A stretch of 64,000 nt of DNA, from contig NZ_CACSJA010000013.1 of the NCBI RefSeq assembly GCF_902706035.1, forward strand, positions 62,001-126,000, given 5' to 3'. The translations under genes were made by a program, and so were the position numbers. Shown one piece after another: positions 1-9,293 of the stretch. Within the stretch, counting starts at the first letter, position 1. The number at the start of each line of letters is the position of its first letter. This DNA comes from Pantoea sp. 18069. Its GTDB lineage: Bacteria; Pseudomonadota; Gammaproteobacteria; Burkholderiales; Burkholderiaceae_C. Below the pieces are notes generated by a model. The model had not been told where the DNA came from. It ran no database searches and saw only the letters and a program-made list of their open reading frames with translations.

Positions 1-487
1 AAAGCGGGAAGTCCTTGCGGAACGGATGGCCGATGAAACCATAATCGGTCAGGATGCGGCGCAAGTCGTTGTGACCATCGAACACGATGCCGAACAGATC
101 GAAGGCCTCGCGCTCGAACCAGTTGGCCGATGCCCAGAGGTCGCTGACCGAAGCCACGACCGGAAAATCGTCATCGGGGCAGAACACGCGCACACGCACG
201 CGCTGGTTCAGGCTCACCGACAGCAGGTGCGACACCGCGGCATAGCGCAGGCCGTCGCGGCCGACTTCGGCGTAGGCCGAGTAGTCGAGGCCACACAGGT
301 CGATCAGCTGCTCGAAGCGGCAGTCGGTGTGGTCCTTGAGCAACGACATGGCCTGCAGGTAATGCGCTGCGGCCACTTCGACGGTCACTTCACCCAGGGC
401 CACGGTCACGCTGCGGGCGTGATCGCCCAAAGCAGCAGCCACCAGATCCCGAAGTTTTTCGGGCTGAATTGCAATTGCGGTCATCAT
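1..487 (-). CDS. nuoC: NADH-quinone oxidoreductase subunit C (partial)
   Basis: This is the N-terminal part (about 162 codons) of the 30-kDa subunit of respiratory complex I, a peripheral-arm protein that docks with NuoB and NuoD on the cytoplasmic side of the membrane. Near the window edge the translation carries the family signature ERExFDLFGI followed by GHxxLRRIL, which identifies it. The 3' end lies outside the window. Two ATG codons occur in tandem (487 and 484) and either could start translation. It follows nuoB by 7 nt on the same strand, so the order nuoA-nuoB-nuoC is that of a standard operon. Confidence 0.95.
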   Translation of the reverse strand, partial: MMTAIAIQPEKLRDLVAAALGDHARSVTVALGEVTVEVAAAHYLQAMSLLKDHTDCRFEQLIDLCGLDYSAYAEVGRDGLRYAAVSHLLSVSLNQRVRVRVFCPDDDFPVVASVSDLWASANWFEREAFDLFGIVFDGHNDLRRILTDYGFIGHPFRKDFPL

Positions 488-494
488 CAACCCT

Positions 495-974
495 TTAGAC
501 GCGAGCGATGGTATGGGTGCGGCGAATCTTCTGCTGCAGTTGGATGATCCCGTAGATCAGTGCTTCCGCGGTTGGCGGGCAACCGGGCACATAGACATCC
601 ACCGGGACAATGCGGTCGCAACCGCGCACCACGGAATAGCTGTAATGGTAGTAACCACCACCATTTGCGCAAGAGCCCATGGAAATGACCCAGCGCGGCT
701 CCGACATCTGGTCATAGACCTTGCGCAGCGCCGGGGCCATCTTGTTGCACAGCGTACCGGCAACAATCATCAGGTCCGACTGCCGGGGGCTGGCACGGAA
801 CACCTCGGCGCCGAAACGGCCCAGGTCATAGCGCGCTGCCGCGGCATGCATCATTTCGACCGCGCAGCAGGCCAGACCAAAAGTCATGGGCCACAGCGAA
901 CCGGTCTTGGCCCAATTCACCACGGAGTCATAACTCGTGGTGATGAAGCCTTCCTTCATCACGCCTTCGATCAT
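495..974 (-). CDS. nuoB: NADH-quinone oxidoreductase subunit B
   Basis: NuoB (159 aa, normal length) carries the terminal [4Fe-4S] cluster N2 of complex I, which passes electrons to ubiquinone. The four expected ligands are visible: the adjacent pair Cys36-Cys37 in GLACCAVE, Cys102 in [10 protein letters not shown] and Cys132 in VPGCPP. The gene sits between nuoA (23 nt gap) and nuoC (7 nt gap) on the minus strand and is surely co-transcribed with them. Nothing is unusual about it. Confidence 0.98.
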   Translation of the reverse strand: MIEGVMKEGFITTSYDSVVNWAKTGSLWPMTFGLACCAVEMMHAAAARYDLGRFGAEVFRASPRQSDLMIVAGTLCNKMAPALRKVYDQMSEPRWVISMGSCANGGGYYHYSYSVVRGCDRIVPVDVYVPGCPPTAEALIYGIIQLQQKIRRTHTIARV

Positions 975-997
975 CGTGTTTCCTTATTGAATGCCGG

Positions 998-1357
998 TCA
1001 TTCCCAGTCCAGCGCACCTTTTTTCCACTCGTAGGCAAAGCCCACGACCAGAATGGCCAGAAAGATCACGACAGCGACGAAACCTGCCAGACCCACCTCT
1101 TGAAGCGACACTGCCCAAGGAAGGAGAAAAGCGATTTCCAAATCAAACAGGATGAACAGGATGGCCACGAGGTAGTAGCGCACGTCGAATTTCATACGTG
1201 CGTCCTCGAAGGCTTCAAAGCCGCATTCGTAGGGGGAATTCTTGGCAGCATCCGGGCGATTGGGGCCAAGCAGATAGCCCAACGCCAAAGGCAGAATGCC
1301 AATCGATGCACCTACCAGGATGAACAGAAGAACGGGAAGATACTGATCGATGTTCAT
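998..1357 (-). CDS. nuoA: NADH-quinone oxidoreductase subunit A
   Basis: NuoA (119 aa) is a small membrane subunit of complex I. Three hydrophobic segments are visible (about residues 7-30, 61-82 and 88-108). The loop between the first two contains the conserved Tyr-Glu-Cys-Gly-Phe motif ([10 protein letters not shown]) that lies near the quinone site. It is the first gene of the nuo operon here and starts about 80 nt downstream of tRNA-Leu, the usual order in Burkholderiales. No strong promoter was recognised in the short gap, so read-through from secG and the tRNA is possible. Confidence 0.97.
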   Translation of the reverse strand: MNIDQYLPVLLFILVGASIGILPLALGYLLGPNRPDAAKNSPYECGFEAFEDARMKFDVRYYLVAILFILFDLEIAFLLPWAVSLQEVGLAGFVAVVIFLAILVVGFAYEWKKGALDWE

Positions 1358-1435
1358 CTGGGGCTCACACCTTCATCAAAGGCACGCCCAGTCACGATCA
1401 CAGCCTGATCATCTGGGCAGGCTTTGTATATATTA

Positions 1436-1520
1436 TGGTGCCGTCGGCGAGACTCGAACTCGCACAGCTTTCGCCACTACCCCCTCAAGATAGCGTGTCT
1501 ACCAATTTCACCACGACGGC
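1436..1520 (-). tRNA. tRNA-Leu (anticodon GAG)
   Basis: An 85-nt class II tRNA on the minus strand. The 7-bp acceptor stem GCCGTCG/CGACGGC is perfect, the discriminator is A, and the 3' CCA is encoded (1436-1438). The anticodon stem CTATC/GGTAG encloses the loop TTGAGGG, giving anticodon GAG, which reads CUC/CUU leucine codons. A long variable arm follows, as expected for tRNA-Leu, and the T-arm contains GTTCGAGTC. It lies between secG and nuoA; no integrase or direct-repeat att remnant was seen beside it. Confidence 0.97.
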
Positions 1521-1642
1521 TTCTTCTCAATCTTTTTTTCCGGGAAGCTAGAGGTACCTTACAAAGGCTTTGACCTCCCGATCAATCTAAGTATTCTACT
1601 CTGAAAAACCCCTACTAAAAGAGATTTCTCAGATTTTTCAAA

Positions 1643-2011
1643 TTACTTGGTTGGAATCTGCGCCGCGCCTTCGGCCGGCACTTCAGGCAGCGCTGCGGGC
1701 GCATCACCGGCGGTGGGCACGGGCACGCTCACTGCGGCGCCTTCGAGCACGCTGCCCGTGGTGGTGGGCGTGCCTGGGTTGCCGATGTAGGCCAGTGCCA
1801 GCGTAGAGACGAAGAACACCGCGGCCAGAACGCCCGTGGTGCGCGACAGGAAGTTCGCACTGCCCGAAGCGCCGAACAGGCTGCCCGAGCTGCCGCCGCC
1901 GAACGACGCGCCCATGTCGGCACCCTTGCCGTGCTGGATCAGGATCAGGCCGATCATGACCAGGGCCGTCAACATCTGGATGGCCAGGATCACGCTTGCA
2001 AATGCATTCAT
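1643..2011 (-). CDS. secG: Protein translocase subunit SecG
   Basis: SecG (122 aa) is the small auxiliary subunit of the SecYEG channel in the inner membrane. It has two hydrophobic segments (about residues 5-25 and 57-76) separated by the family's Gly/Ser-rich loop beginning QHGKGADMGASFGGG. The C-terminal tail after residue 80 is rich in Ala, Pro and Val and poorly conserved, as in other betaproteobacterial SecG proteins. It follows tpiA by 39 nt; tpiA-secG-tRNA-Leu-nuoA is a standard arrangement. Confidence 0.96.
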   Translation of the reverse strand: MNAFASVILAIQMLTALVMIGLILIQHGKGADMGASFGGGSSGSLFGASGSANFLSRTTGVLAAVFFVSTLALAYIGNPGTPTTTGSVLEGAAVSVPVPTAGDAPAALPEVPAEGAAQIPTK

Positions 2012-2050
2012 TTCTTCAACTCCTCAACTAATCAATAAAAGCGCAGCGCC

Positions 2051-2806
2051 TCAATCGGCGGCAGCAATAATCTGCAGAAAATCAGCGGCCTTGAGCGCCG
2101 CGCCGCCGACCAGACCACCGTCGATGTCGGGCTGGGCCAGCAGTTGCGCGGCATTGGCCGCGTTCATGCTTCCGCCATACAAAAGGGCAATGCCTTCGGC
2201 GTGGGTCGTCGCCGCGGCCAGCTGGGCACGCAGCACGGCATGCACTTCCTGCGCCTGCTCGGGCGTTGCCGTGCGGCCGGTGCCTATGGCCCAGACGGGC
2301 TCGTAGGCCACGACCAGTTCGGTCACGCAATGACCGACCGCGTGCACCACGGCCGCGAGCTGGCGCTTGACCACATTTTCGGTTTCGCCGGTTTCACGCT
2401 CGGCAAGCGTCTCGCCGACGCAGACGATGGGCGTGATGCCCGCAGCCAGCGCGCGCTGGGCCTTGGCGGCCACCACGGCATCGGTTTCGCCATGGTACTG
2501 GCGGCGCTCGGAGTGACCCACCAGCGTATAGCGCACGCCGAATTCGCGCAACATCTCGACCGAAGCCTCGCCGGTATAGGCACCGACCGCATGCTGCGAC
2601 ACGTCCTGGGACGCGAGCGCGATGCGGCTGCCTTCGATCAGCGCCTGCACCTGCGCCAGATACGGCGCGGGCACGGCGACCGCGACGCCGCAGCCGGAGT
2701 CACCCGACTGCGCCGCAAGGCCGTCCTTGAGCGCGGCGATCAGCGCGGCATTGGCAGCCAGGCTGCCGTTCATTTTCCAGTTTCCGACGATGAGTTTTTT
2801 CTTCAT
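2051..2806 (-). CDS. tpiA: Triosephosphate isomerase
   Basis: TpiA (251 aa from this start) interconverts dihydroxyacetone phosphate and glyceraldehyde-3-phosphate in the cytoplasm. The catalytic residues are present: Asn9 and Lys11 in GNWKMNG, His98 in VGHSERR and Glu169 in [10 protein letters not shown]. The phosphate-binding GTGRTAT and GGSMN segments also match. The ATG at 2806 gives the standard MKKK N-terminus; an in-frame ATG at 2815 would overlap the stop of the upstream oxidoreductase gene by 7 nt and add three residues. No strong ribosome-binding site is seen for either, which suggests coupling to the upstream gene. Confidence 0.98.
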   Translation of the reverse strand: MKKKLIVGNWKMNGSLAANAALIAALKDGLAAQSGDSGCGVAVAVPAPYLAQVQALIEGSRIALASQDVSQHAVGAYTGEASVEMLREFGVRYTLVGHSERRQYHGETDAVVAAKAQRALAAGITPIVCVGETLAERETGETENVVKRQLAAVVHAVGHCVTELVVAYEPVWAIGTGRTATPEQAQEVHAVLRAQLAAATTHAEGIALLYGGSMNAANAAQLLAQPDIDGGLVGGAALKAADFLQIIAAAD

Positions 2807-2808
2807 GA

Positions 2809-3795
2809 TTACCATGTCAAAACGATTTTTCCGGTGTGCTCGCTCGATTCCATCAGCGCATGCGACTGCACGGCTGCTTCAGCGGCGAATTGGCGAAAGA
2901 TCACCGGGCGCACCTTGCCCGATTCGAGCCAGGGCCAGACATTCTCGCGCAAGGCTTGCGCGATCGCGCCCTTGAAGGCCACGGGGCGCGGGCGCAGGGT
3001 CGAGCCCGTGATCGTCAGGCGCCGGCGCAATACCAGGCCGGCATCAAACTGCGCCTTGACGCCGCCCTGCACGGCAATGATCACCAGGCGCCCGTCTTCC
3101 GCCAGGCAGCCGACTTCACGCGCCACATAGTCGCCACCGACCATGTCGAGGATCACATCCACGCCCTGGCCTTCGGTGATGCGCATCACTTCGGCCGCGA
3201 AGTCCTGGGTGTTGTAGTTGATCGCGTGCTGCGCACCCAGCGCCAGGCAGTTGTCGCACTTGGCGTCCGTGCCCGCGGTGACGATCACTTTCGCGCCCCA
3301 GGCCAAAGCCAGCTGGATGGCGGTCACGCCTATGCCGCTGCTGCCGCCCTGCACCAGCAGCGTCTCGCCCGGCTGCAGCGCGCCACGCTGGAACACATTG
3401 CTCCAGACAGTGAAATAGGTTTCGGGCAGCGACGCCGCCTCGACATCCGACAGCCCCTTGGGCACGGGCAGGCATTGCGCCACGGGCGCGACGCAGTACT
3501 CGGCGTAACCGCCACCGGCCAGCAGCGCACAGACGCGGTCGCCGACCGCGATGCCCGCGGCCGCCATGGCCTGGGCATCGCCGCTTTCGACCACGCCCGC
3601 GACTTCGAGGCCTGGCAGCTCCGATGTACCCGGAGGCGGTGCATAACGGCCCTTGCGCTGCAGGACGTCGGGGCGGTTGATGCCGCTGGCCGCAACCCGG
3701 ATCAGCAACTCGCCAGCACCGGCCACGGGGGTCGGATGCTCGGTCAGCCGCAGAACCTCAGGGCCTCCGGGGGATGTGATTTCGACAGCGCGCAT
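2809..3795 (-). CDS. Zinc-independent NAD(P)H:quinone oxidoreductase (PIG3-like)
   Basis: A medium-chain dehydrogenase/reductase of about 328 aa. The GroES-like N-terminal domain contains [13 protein letters not shown], and the Rossmann domain has [14 protein letters not shown] for NAD(P) binding. The structural-zinc cysteine cluster of alcohol dehydrogenases is absent, and the overall pattern matches the PIG3/QOR branch, which reduces quinones with NADPH. The ATG at 3795 gives MRAVEI, typical of the family; an in-frame GTG at 3807 would add four residues. Its stop codon abuts tpiA, so the two are probably co-transcribed. Substrate specificity cannot be read from the sequence. Confidence 0.9.
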   Translation of the reverse strand: MRAVEITSPGGPEVLRLTEHPTPVAGAGELLIRVAASGINRPDVLQRKGRYAPPPGTSELPGLEVAGVVESGDAQAMAAAGIAVGDRVCALLAGGGYAEYCVAPVAQCLPVPKGLSDVEAASLPETYFTVWSNVFQRGALQPGETLLVQGGSSGIGVTAIQLALAWGAKVIVTAGTDAKCDNCLALGAQHAINYNTQDFAAEVMRITEGQGVDVILDMVGGDYVAREVGCLAEDGRLVIIAVQGGVKAQFDAGLVLRRRLTITGSTLRPRPVAFKGAIAQALRENVWPWLESGKVRPVIFRQFAAEAAVQSHALMESSEHTGKIVLTW

Positions 3796-3864
3796 GGGCA
3801 ATCTCACAAAAAGGGGAAAGAAAAACGGGCGTCAACTGCGCCGGCAGTTACGGGCCTGGCAGAA

Positions 3865-3900
3865 ACCAAAAAATCGGCCTCCCATGACGGAGGCCGATTT
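3865..3900 (-). terminator. Rho-independent terminator after pnp
   Basis: A perfect 12-bp inverted repeat (AAATCGGCCTCC at 3871-3882, GGAGGCCGATTT at 3889-3900, 6-nt loop) is followed on the minus strand by six T residues. It lies 17 nt beyond the pnp stop codon and should end pnp transcription before the oxidoreductase gene. Confidence 0.9.
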
Positions 3901-3917
3901 CTCAGCGACGCAGCGGC

Positions 3918-6134
3918 TTATTGCTGCTGTTGCTGCTGCTGGTCATTGGCACGCGGAGCACGGGGCTCGCGCGAATCACGCTGCTCGCGTGGCTCGCGGC
4001 GCTCGGCCGGGGCCGGACGGTCGCTGCGCTGCTCGCCCACGGGACGCTCGGCCAGGGCCTTCATGGACAGCTTGACGCGGCCCTTTTCGTCGGTTTCCAT
4101 GACCTTGACCTTGACGATCTGGCCTTCGCGCAGGTAGTCGTTGACGTTTTCCACGCGCTCATGGGCGATCTGGCTGATGTGCAGCAGGCCGTCCTTGCCG
4201 GGCAGCAGATTGATCAGCGCGCCGAAGTCGAGGATCTTGGTCACGGGACCTTCGTAGATCTTGCCGATTTCGACTTCCGCCGTGATCTGCTCGATGCGCT
4301 TCTTGGCTTCGTCGGCCTTGGCGGCTTCGGTCGCGGCGATGGTGATCGTGCCGTCTTCGTCGATGTTGATCTGGCAGCCGGTCTCTTCGGTCAGCGCACG
4401 GATCACCGAGCCACCCTTGCCGATCACGTCACGGATCTTCTCGGGGTTGATCTTCATGGTGTACAGCTTGGGAGCGAAGTTCGAGACTTCGGTCTTGGCT
4501 TCGCCCATGGCTTCCTGCATTGCTCCGAGGATGTGCATGCGCGCTTCCTTGGCCTGGGCCAGCGCGACCTGCATGATTTCCTTGGTGATGCCCTGGATCT
4601 TGATGTCCATCTGCAGCGCGGTGATGCCGTTGGTCGTGCCGGCCACCTTGAAGTCCATGTCGCCGAGGTGATCTTCGTCACCCAGGATGTCGGTCAGCAC
4701 GGCGAAACGGTTGTCTTCCTTGATCAGGCCCATGGCGATGCCGGCCACATGGGCCTTCATCGGCACGCCGGCGTCCATCAGCGACAGGCAGCCGCCACAG
4801 ACCGAAGCCATCGACGAGGAACCGTTGGACTCGGTGATTTCCGACACCACACGCATGGTGTAGGGGAATTCTTCCTTGGTCGGCAGCACGGCGATCAGCG
4901 CGCGCTTGGCCAGACGGCCGTGGCCGATTTCGCGGCGCTTGGTCGAACCCATGCGACCGACTTCGCCGGTGGCGAAGGGAGGCATGTTGTAGTGCATCAT
5001 GAAACGGTCTTCGTACTCGCCGGCCAGCGCGTCGATGCGCTGTGCATCGCGTTCCGTGCCCAGCGTGGCCACGACCAGCGCCTGGGTTTCGCCACGCGTG
5101 AACAGGGCCGAACCGTGGGTGCGGGGCAGCACCGAGTTGCGGATCTCGATGGGGCGCACGGTACGCGTGTCACGGCCGTCGATGCGCGGCTCGCCGGCCA
5201 GGATCTGGCTGCGAACAATGCGCGCTTCGATGTCGAACAGCATGCCTTCGACCTTGACTTCGTCGAACACCACGCCTTGCGCCGTGAGGCCGGCCTTGAC
5301 GGCGGCGTAGGCGTCGCGGCAAGCGTGCGTGCGGCTTTGCTTGTTGCGGATCTGGTAGGCGTTGCGCAGGGCTTCTTCACCCAGTGCACCGACCTGGGCG
5401 ATCAGCGGCTCGTCCTTGGCCGGCGCCTGCCAGTCCCAGACGGGCTTGCCGGCGTCGCGCACCAGTTCATGGATGGCGTTGATGGCAATGCGGCTTTGCT
5501 CGTGGCCGAAGACCACGGCGCCGAGCATGATTTCTTCCGACAGCTGCTGGGCTTCGGACTCGACCATCAGCACGGCGGCTTCGGTGCCGGCAACGACCAG
5601 GTCCATCTGCGAGCCCTTGCGCTGCGTCTGGCCGGGGTTGAGCACGTACTCGCCATTGATGTAACCCACGCGGGCTGCACCGATGGGGCCGCTGAACGGA
5701 ATGCCCGAGATGGACAGCGCGGCCGAAGAGGCGATCAGCGCGGCGATGTCGGCATCGACTTCAGGGTTCAGCGACACGGTGTGGATGACCACATGCACGT
5801 CGTTGTAGAAACCTTCGGGGAACAGCGGACGGATGGGGCGGTCGATCAGACGGCTGGTCAGCGTTTCGTGTTCGCTGGGCTTGGCTTCGCGCTTGAAGAA
5901 GCTGCCGGGGATCTTGCCTGCGGCGTATGTCTTCTCGATGTAGTCCACGGTCAGGGGGAAGAAATCCTGGCCCGACTTGGCCTTCTTCGAAGCCACGACC
6001 GTCGCCAACACCACGGTGTCGTCGATGTTGACCAGCACCGCGCCCGAAGCCTGGCGCGCGATTTCGCCGGTTTCCATGGTGACCGTGTGCTGACCCCATT
6101 GGAAAGTCTTGGTCACTTTGTTGAAAATGCTCAT
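3918..6134 (-). CDS. pnp: Polyribonucleotide nucleotidyltransferase (PNPase)
   Basis: PNPase (738 aa) is the phosphorolytic 3'-5' exoribonuclease of the RNA degradosome. Two RNase PH-like domains are separated by an alpha-helical linker and followed by a KH domain (around [14 protein letters not shown]) and an S1 domain ([21 protein letters not shown]). The ATG at 6134 giving [14 protein letters not shown] is the family start; an in-frame extension to 6158 adds eight non-conserved residues. The C-terminus is an Arg/Glu/Pro-rich tail ending in seven glutamines encoded by a CAG/CAA run. It follows rpsO, the conserved rpsO-pnp pair, with a terminator between them, so pnp may use its own promoter or read-through. 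Confidence 0.98.
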   Translation of the reverse strand: MSIFNKVTKTFQWGQHTVTMETGEIARQASGAVLVNIDDTVVLATVVASKKAKSGQDFFPLTVDYIEKTYAAGKIPGSFFKREAKPSEHETLTSRLIDRPIRPLFPEGFYNDVHVVIHTVSLNPEVDADIAALIASSAALSISGIPFSGPIGAARVGYINGEYVLNPGQTQRKGSQMDLVVAGTEAAVLMVESEAQQLSEEIMLGAVVFGHEQSRIAINAIHELVRDAGKPVWDWQAPAKDEPLIAQVGALGEEALRNAYQIRNKQSRTHACRDAYAAVKAGLTAQGVVFDEVKVEGMLFDIEARIVRSQILAGEPRIDGRDTRTVRPIEIRNSVLPRTHGSALFTRGETQALVVATLGTERDAQRIDALAGEYEDRFMMHYNMPPFATGEVGRMGSTKRREIGHGRLAKRALIAVLPTKEEFPYTMRVVSEITESNGSSSMASVCGGCLSLMDAGVPMKAHVAGIAMGLIKEDNRFAVLTDILGDEDHLGDMDFKVAGTTNGITALQMDIKIQGITKEIMQVALAQAKEARMHILGAMQEAMGEAKTEVSNFAPKLYTMKINPEKIRDVIGKGGSVIRALTEETGCQINIDEDGTITIAATEAAKADEAKKRIEQITAEVEIGKIYEGPVTKILDFGALINLLPGKDGLLHISQIAHERVENVNDYLREGQIVKVKVMETDEKGRVKLSMKALAERPVGEQRSDRPAPAERREPREQRDSREPRAPRANDQQQQQQQ

Positions 6135-6286
6135 TTTTGCTCCTAGATTGATAGCCAACTATTCATAGCTGGCAATAGTTTGGAGGACAATCCAGAACAC
6201 GATGCCATTCCAGCAGACCAGTGGCTTGGGGGCTGCGCACAGGGCTGTTGGAATGACATAGCTTCGCTCTGTTATCCATCCTCCGA

Positions 6287-6327
6287 AGTAAAAAACGCCT
6301 GAGCTAGCAGGCTAACTCAGGCGTTTT
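6287..6327 (-). terminator. Terminator between rpsO and pnp
   Basis: The inverted repeat AAAACGCCTGAG (6292-6303) / CTCAGGCGTTTT (6316-6327), with an inner TAGC/GCTA extension, is followed on the minus strand by a T-run. It sits about 15 nt after the rpsO stop. In other bacteria a comparable structure attenuates, rather than abolishes, read-through into pnp. Confidence 0.88.
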
Positions 6328-6342
6328 CATCTCTGACCCAGT

Positions 6343-6609
6343 TTACTTGCGCAGGCCCAGCTTGGCGATCAGCGCGGTGTAACGGTCGGCATCGCGGGAC
6401 TTGAGGTAGTCCAGCAGCTTACGACGACGGCTCACCATGCGCAGCAGGCCGCGGCGACCGTGGTGGTCCTTGGCGTGTTGCTTGAAGTGGGGGGTCAGTT
6501 CGTTGATGCGGGCCGTGAGCAGCGCGACTTGCACTTCCGGGCTGCCAGTGTCGTTTTCAGCACGGGCATTGGCCTTGACAACTTCGGCCTTGATAGAGGA
6601 TGCGATCAT
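6343..6609 (-). CDS. rpsO: 30S ribosomal protein S15
   Basis: S15 (88 aa, standard length) is a primary 16S rRNA-binding protein of the small subunit. The translation matches the family throughout: [25 protein letters not shown], then [20 protein letters not shown], ending KLGLRK. The ATG at 6609 is chosen because homology begins there; the open frame runs further upstream without conserved residues. The 5' leader of about 100 nt could hold the S15 autoregulatory structure known in other bacteria, but no such fold is claimed here. Confidence 0.98.
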   Translation of the reverse strand: MIASSIKAEVVKANARAENDTGSPEVQVALLTARINELTPHFKQHAKDHHGRRGLLRMVSRRRKLLDYLKSRDADRYTALIAKLGLRK

Positions 6610-6712
6610 TATTTTTTCCTGTATGTGGAGCAACGCGTGCGCGCCCCTGATGACTTGCGCCGGCGGCTGGAACGGCCATCGGCGTGCGTCTTGCACCATG
6701 CAAAACCATGTG

Positions 6713-6718
6713 ATTATA
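6713..6718 (-). promoter_or_regulatory. Likely -10 box of the rpsO promoter
   Basis: A perfect TATAAT on the minus strand lies about 104 nt upstream of the rpsO start, in an otherwise non-coding gap (6610-6845). No good TTGACA match is found 16-18 nt upstream, so the -35 element is weak or absent. Confidence 0.45.
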
Positions 6719-6845
6719 GCGCGCTGCGTTTTTGGCCCTTATCGGCACGGCACTTTGCCGCGATGCGGCCAGGGTCGAACAGCGCGTTGCGGGCTGCGCA
6801 GGCGCAGAATTTGCGCCGTCCATTTTGCCATTGAAGAGGCTTGCC

Positions 6846-7169
6846 ATGCCCTCCATGATGACACTGGGCGGCATCGCGCTGGCGCTGTTCCTGGGCGATG
6901 CCGCCGCTGACGCCGGCGCGGCACAAGGCACTCGCGCCGGCGCACGCGCGCCGGCCGCCGCCCAGGCCCAGGCCGCCCCGTCGCACACGCCCGAACGCGC
7001 GGCGCGCATGAGCCGGCGCAAACCCCGGATCCTGCACCTGCCCAGCCCCTCGGAAGAAAGTCCCGCGCAGCGCGACCGGCGCCTGGCGCGCGAATGCCGC
7101 GGCCTGCCCAATGCGGGCGCCTGCCTGGGCCATGCACTGGCGCGCCCGCGGGCGACGCCGCGGCGCTGA
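6846..7169 (+). CDS. Hypothetical secreted protein upstream of the pilin cluster
   Basis: A 107-residue protein that I do not recognise. Residues 1-25 form a hydrophobic, signal-peptide-like segment ending in Ala-rich sequence. The middle is Ala/Arg/Pro-rich, and the C-terminus has a compact motif with two cysteines (RECRGLPNAGACLG). It is the first plus-strand gene after the divergent rpsO and precedes the fimT-like gene by about 80 nt, so it may belong to the pilus cluster. The ATG at 6846 is chosen because the signal-like segment begins there; an open frame extends upstream to 6732. Confidence 0.55.
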   Translation: MPSMMTLGGIALALFLGDAAADAGAAQGTRAGARAPAAAQAQAAPSHTPERAARMSRRKPRILHLPSPSEESPAQRDRRLARECRGLPNAGACLGHALARPRATPRR

Positions 7170-7250
7170 CGCCGCCCCGCTGGTCGGATGCAAGCTGCCG
7201 CCTGTCGGCACCCACTGGAAGCCCGGGCGAATATGTGCTCCAGTCCAACC

Positions 7251-7820
7251 ATGAAGCCCCGACCGCCCGGCCCCCCCACCTTGCGCATGCGCCGCGCGGC
7301 AGGCTTGACGCTGATCGAGATCCTCGTCACCTTGAGCATTGTGGCGATACTGACGGCCATCGCGGTGCCAAGCTTCAAGCCCATGCTCGATCGCTGGCGC
7401 GTGCGGCAATCCGAAGGTGCGATCACCGACACCATCCGGCTGGCCCGCTCCGAAGCCATCAAGCGTGGCGGCAATGTGGTGATACAGAAGATGCCCGACA
7501 ACACCGATGGCTGCACGCTCGCGCCTGCGGCCGCCGACTGGGGCTGTGGCTGGCAGGTGTTTGTCGACAGCGACGCCAACGGCAGTTACTCCGCCGGCGA
7601 GGAAGTGCTGCTGTCGGCGCGGGTTCCACCGGGCATGGCGGTGACGCACGGGCGCAGCGCGGCCACCATCAGCGTTGACCGCTGGGGCAATATGGACGGG
7701 TTCAACGCAAAGAGTTTCGTGGTCTTCCCCTACGCGGACGGAACCGGCTCCCCGGCCACACGCACCCTGTGCATTTCGGCGGGCGGACGCATCAACACCA
7801 AGGAAGCGGCGTCATGCTGA
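7251..7820 (+). CDS. fimT: GspH/FimT-family pseudopilin
   Basis: A minor pilin-like protein (189 aa from this start). The prepilin motif is visible as G-LTLIEILVTLSIVAILTAIAVP, with the cleavage Gly followed by Leu instead of the usual Phe and the conserved Glu at +5. The hydrophobic helix is followed by the GspH/FimT pattern RLARSEAIKRG and a C-terminal region with paired cysteines. Such proteins help prime type IV pilus assembly at the inner membrane. The start is uncertain: ATG codons at 7233, 7251 and 7284 are in frame and none has a strong ribosome-binding site. Its stop overlaps the pilV start by 7 nt. Confidence 0.88.
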   Translation: MKPRPPGPPTLRMRRAAGLTLIEILVTLSIVAILTAIAVPSFKPMLDRWRVRQSEGAITDTIRLARSEAIKRGGNVVIQKMPDNTDGCTLAPAAADWGCGWQVFVDSDANGSYSAGEEVLLSARVPPGMAVTHGRSAATISVDRWGNMDGFNAKSFVVFPYADGTGSPATRTLCISAGGRINTKEAASC

Positions 7821-8449
7821 AATCCCTGCCCACCCGCGAGCGCGGCATCACGCTGCTCGAGTCCCTGGTCGCCATCGTGGTCATGGCCCTGGGCGTGCTC
7901 GGCATCCTGGGCGTGCAGATGCGCACGCTGGCCGACAACCAGACCAGCGTGCGCCGCGCCCAGGCGGTGCGCATGATCGAAGACCTGAGCGAACGCATAC
8001 GCATGAACCCGCGCGGGCTGGCCGAACTGAGCCAATACACTGTGGGCTGGGAAACCAAGCCGCCCGCAGCCGGCAACTGCGCGACCAACGCCTGCGGCAG
8101 CGCCAGCCTGGCCACTGATGACAGAAACCTCTGGCTGGCCAATGTGCAGCAGACCCTGCCGCTGGGTGACGCCGCGGTGTTCCTCGTGGCCGATGAGACC
8201 AACAACGCCGACCGCCGGCAACTGGGCGTGATGATCAGCTGGCGCGAGAATGAGAAGGTCGTCGCCGGCGAAACCCAGGACGATCAGGCCGCGTACAAGG
8301 CCGTGCTCCAGCCGACGGGCACAGGGACGGCGGCGATCAGCTGCCCGCCGGAGCGCAGTTGCCATCTGCAATATATCCAGCCCAGCGCGCGCTGCCTGCC
8401 CTATGCCGCGGGCGCGGCCGGCGCCAGCCTCGCCATCTGTCCGGGCTGA
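7814..8449 (+). CDS. pilV: Type IV pilus modification protein PilV
   Basis: A minor pilin (211 aa). The prepilin motif G-ITLLESLVAIVVMALGVLGI follows a short basic leader (KSLPTRER) and is typical of PilV, including the downstream Q-MRTLADNQTSVRRAQA segment. Prepilin peptidase PilD would cut after the Gly. The ATG at 7814 lies inside the last codons of the fimT-like gene (7-nt overlap), implying translational coupling. PilV, PilW, PilX and PilE are thought to form the priming tip complex together with PilY1. Confidence 0.92.
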   Translation: MLKSLPTRERGITLLESLVAIVVMALGVLGILGVQMRTLADNQTSVRRAQAVRMIEDLSERIRMNPRGLAELSQYTVGWETKPPAAGNCATNACGSASLATDDRNLWLANVQQTLPLGDAAVFLVADETNNADRRQLGVMISWRENEKVVAGETQDDQAAYKAVLQPTGTGTAAISCPPERSCHLQYIQPSARCLPYAAGAAGASLAICPG

Positions 8450-8453
8450 CGCC

Positions 8454-9293
8454 ATGCAAGCCGAGCACTCCCCCGCCCGCCTGCGCCACCAGCGCGGCAT
8501 GAGCATGATCGAGCTGCTGGTCGGACTGACCATAGGCCTGCTGACCATTGCGGTCGCTATCGGCACGCTGGTGATCTCGCGCCAGGTATCGGGCACGGTC
8601 AACGACGCCAGCCAGTTGCAGCTGCAGGCGGCGCAGGCCTTTCGCAGCATAGGCCAGCAGGCCCGCCAGGCGGGCTCGGTGCGCCTGAACCTGGCGATTG
8701 CCAAGGAAGACGCCCAGCCCGTAGACGCTGGCGACGCGGTGGCGTTCGAAGTGCCCAAGGGCGTCACGACGGTCGGCGGCAAAAGCGCTCCAGGACAGGG
8801 CGAGTACCAGCTGGTGCTGGGCTACCAGAACTACACCGAGGACCTCGTCGGCAGCGCGACGCCGCAGTCCCAGTTCCGAGACTGCCTGGGCCAGGCGCCT
8901 TCGGACAGCGTCATACGCAGCGGTTTCGTGCTCGACAAAGCCAGCGGCGTACTGCGCTGCGCGGGCAGCAATGACCAGATTCAGCCCGTGATCGCCAACG
9001 TGGCCGACTTCCGCGTGCGCTTCATCGAGCAGCAGGCCAATGTCACCACCGGCATGCCGACCATGCAGTACCGCACGGCCGACAGCGTCGCCGCCGATGC
9101 CTGGCCGCGCATTCATGCGGTCGAGGTCTGCCTCGAGATGGAAGGCACGGAAAACCTGCCCGACACCGGCGCCGCCACGCAATATGTGAATTGCGCCAAC
9201 CAGAGCGTCGCGCGCGGCAGCCGGCTGCGCATGGTGTTTCGCAACACCTACCAGATCCGCAGCCAGGGCCGCCCCAGCCCCGCAGCGTCATGA
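8454..9293 (+). CDS. pilW: Type IV pilus assembly protein PilW
   Basis: A minor pilin (279 aa) with prepilin motif G-MSMIELLVGLTIGLLTIAVAIG after a leader of about 15 residues. The large C-terminal domain includes a cysteine-containing segment (YVNCANQS) near the end. The start at 8454 is 4 nt after the pilV stop. The stop codon overlaps the pilX start (ATGA), so the minor pilins appear to be made from one polycistronic message. Confidence 0.9.
   Translation: MQAEHSPARLRHQRGMSMIELLVGLTIGLLTIAVAIGTLVISRQVSGTVNDASQLQLQAAQAFRSIGQQARQAGSVRLNLAIAKEDAQPVDAGDAVAFEVPKGVTTVGGKSAPGQGEYQLVLGYQNYTEDLVGSATPQSQFRDCLGQAPSDSVIRSGFVLDKASGVLRCAGSNDQIQPVIANVADFRVRFIEQQANVTTGMPTMQYRTADSVAADAWPRIHAVEVCLEMEGTENLPDTGAATQYVNCANQSVARGSRLRMVFRNTYQIRSQGRPSPAAS

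Noticed and set aside
1436..1520. tRNA-Leu as an integration site
   Set aside because: No integrase, no direct repeat of the tRNA 3' end and only housekeeping genes on both sides.
3921..6146. A 741-codon open frame on the plus strand opposite pnp
   Set aside because: It mirrors the codon structure of pnp. GC-rich genes leave long open frames on the opposite strand; its translation is repetitive in Gly/His/Asp and resembles no family.
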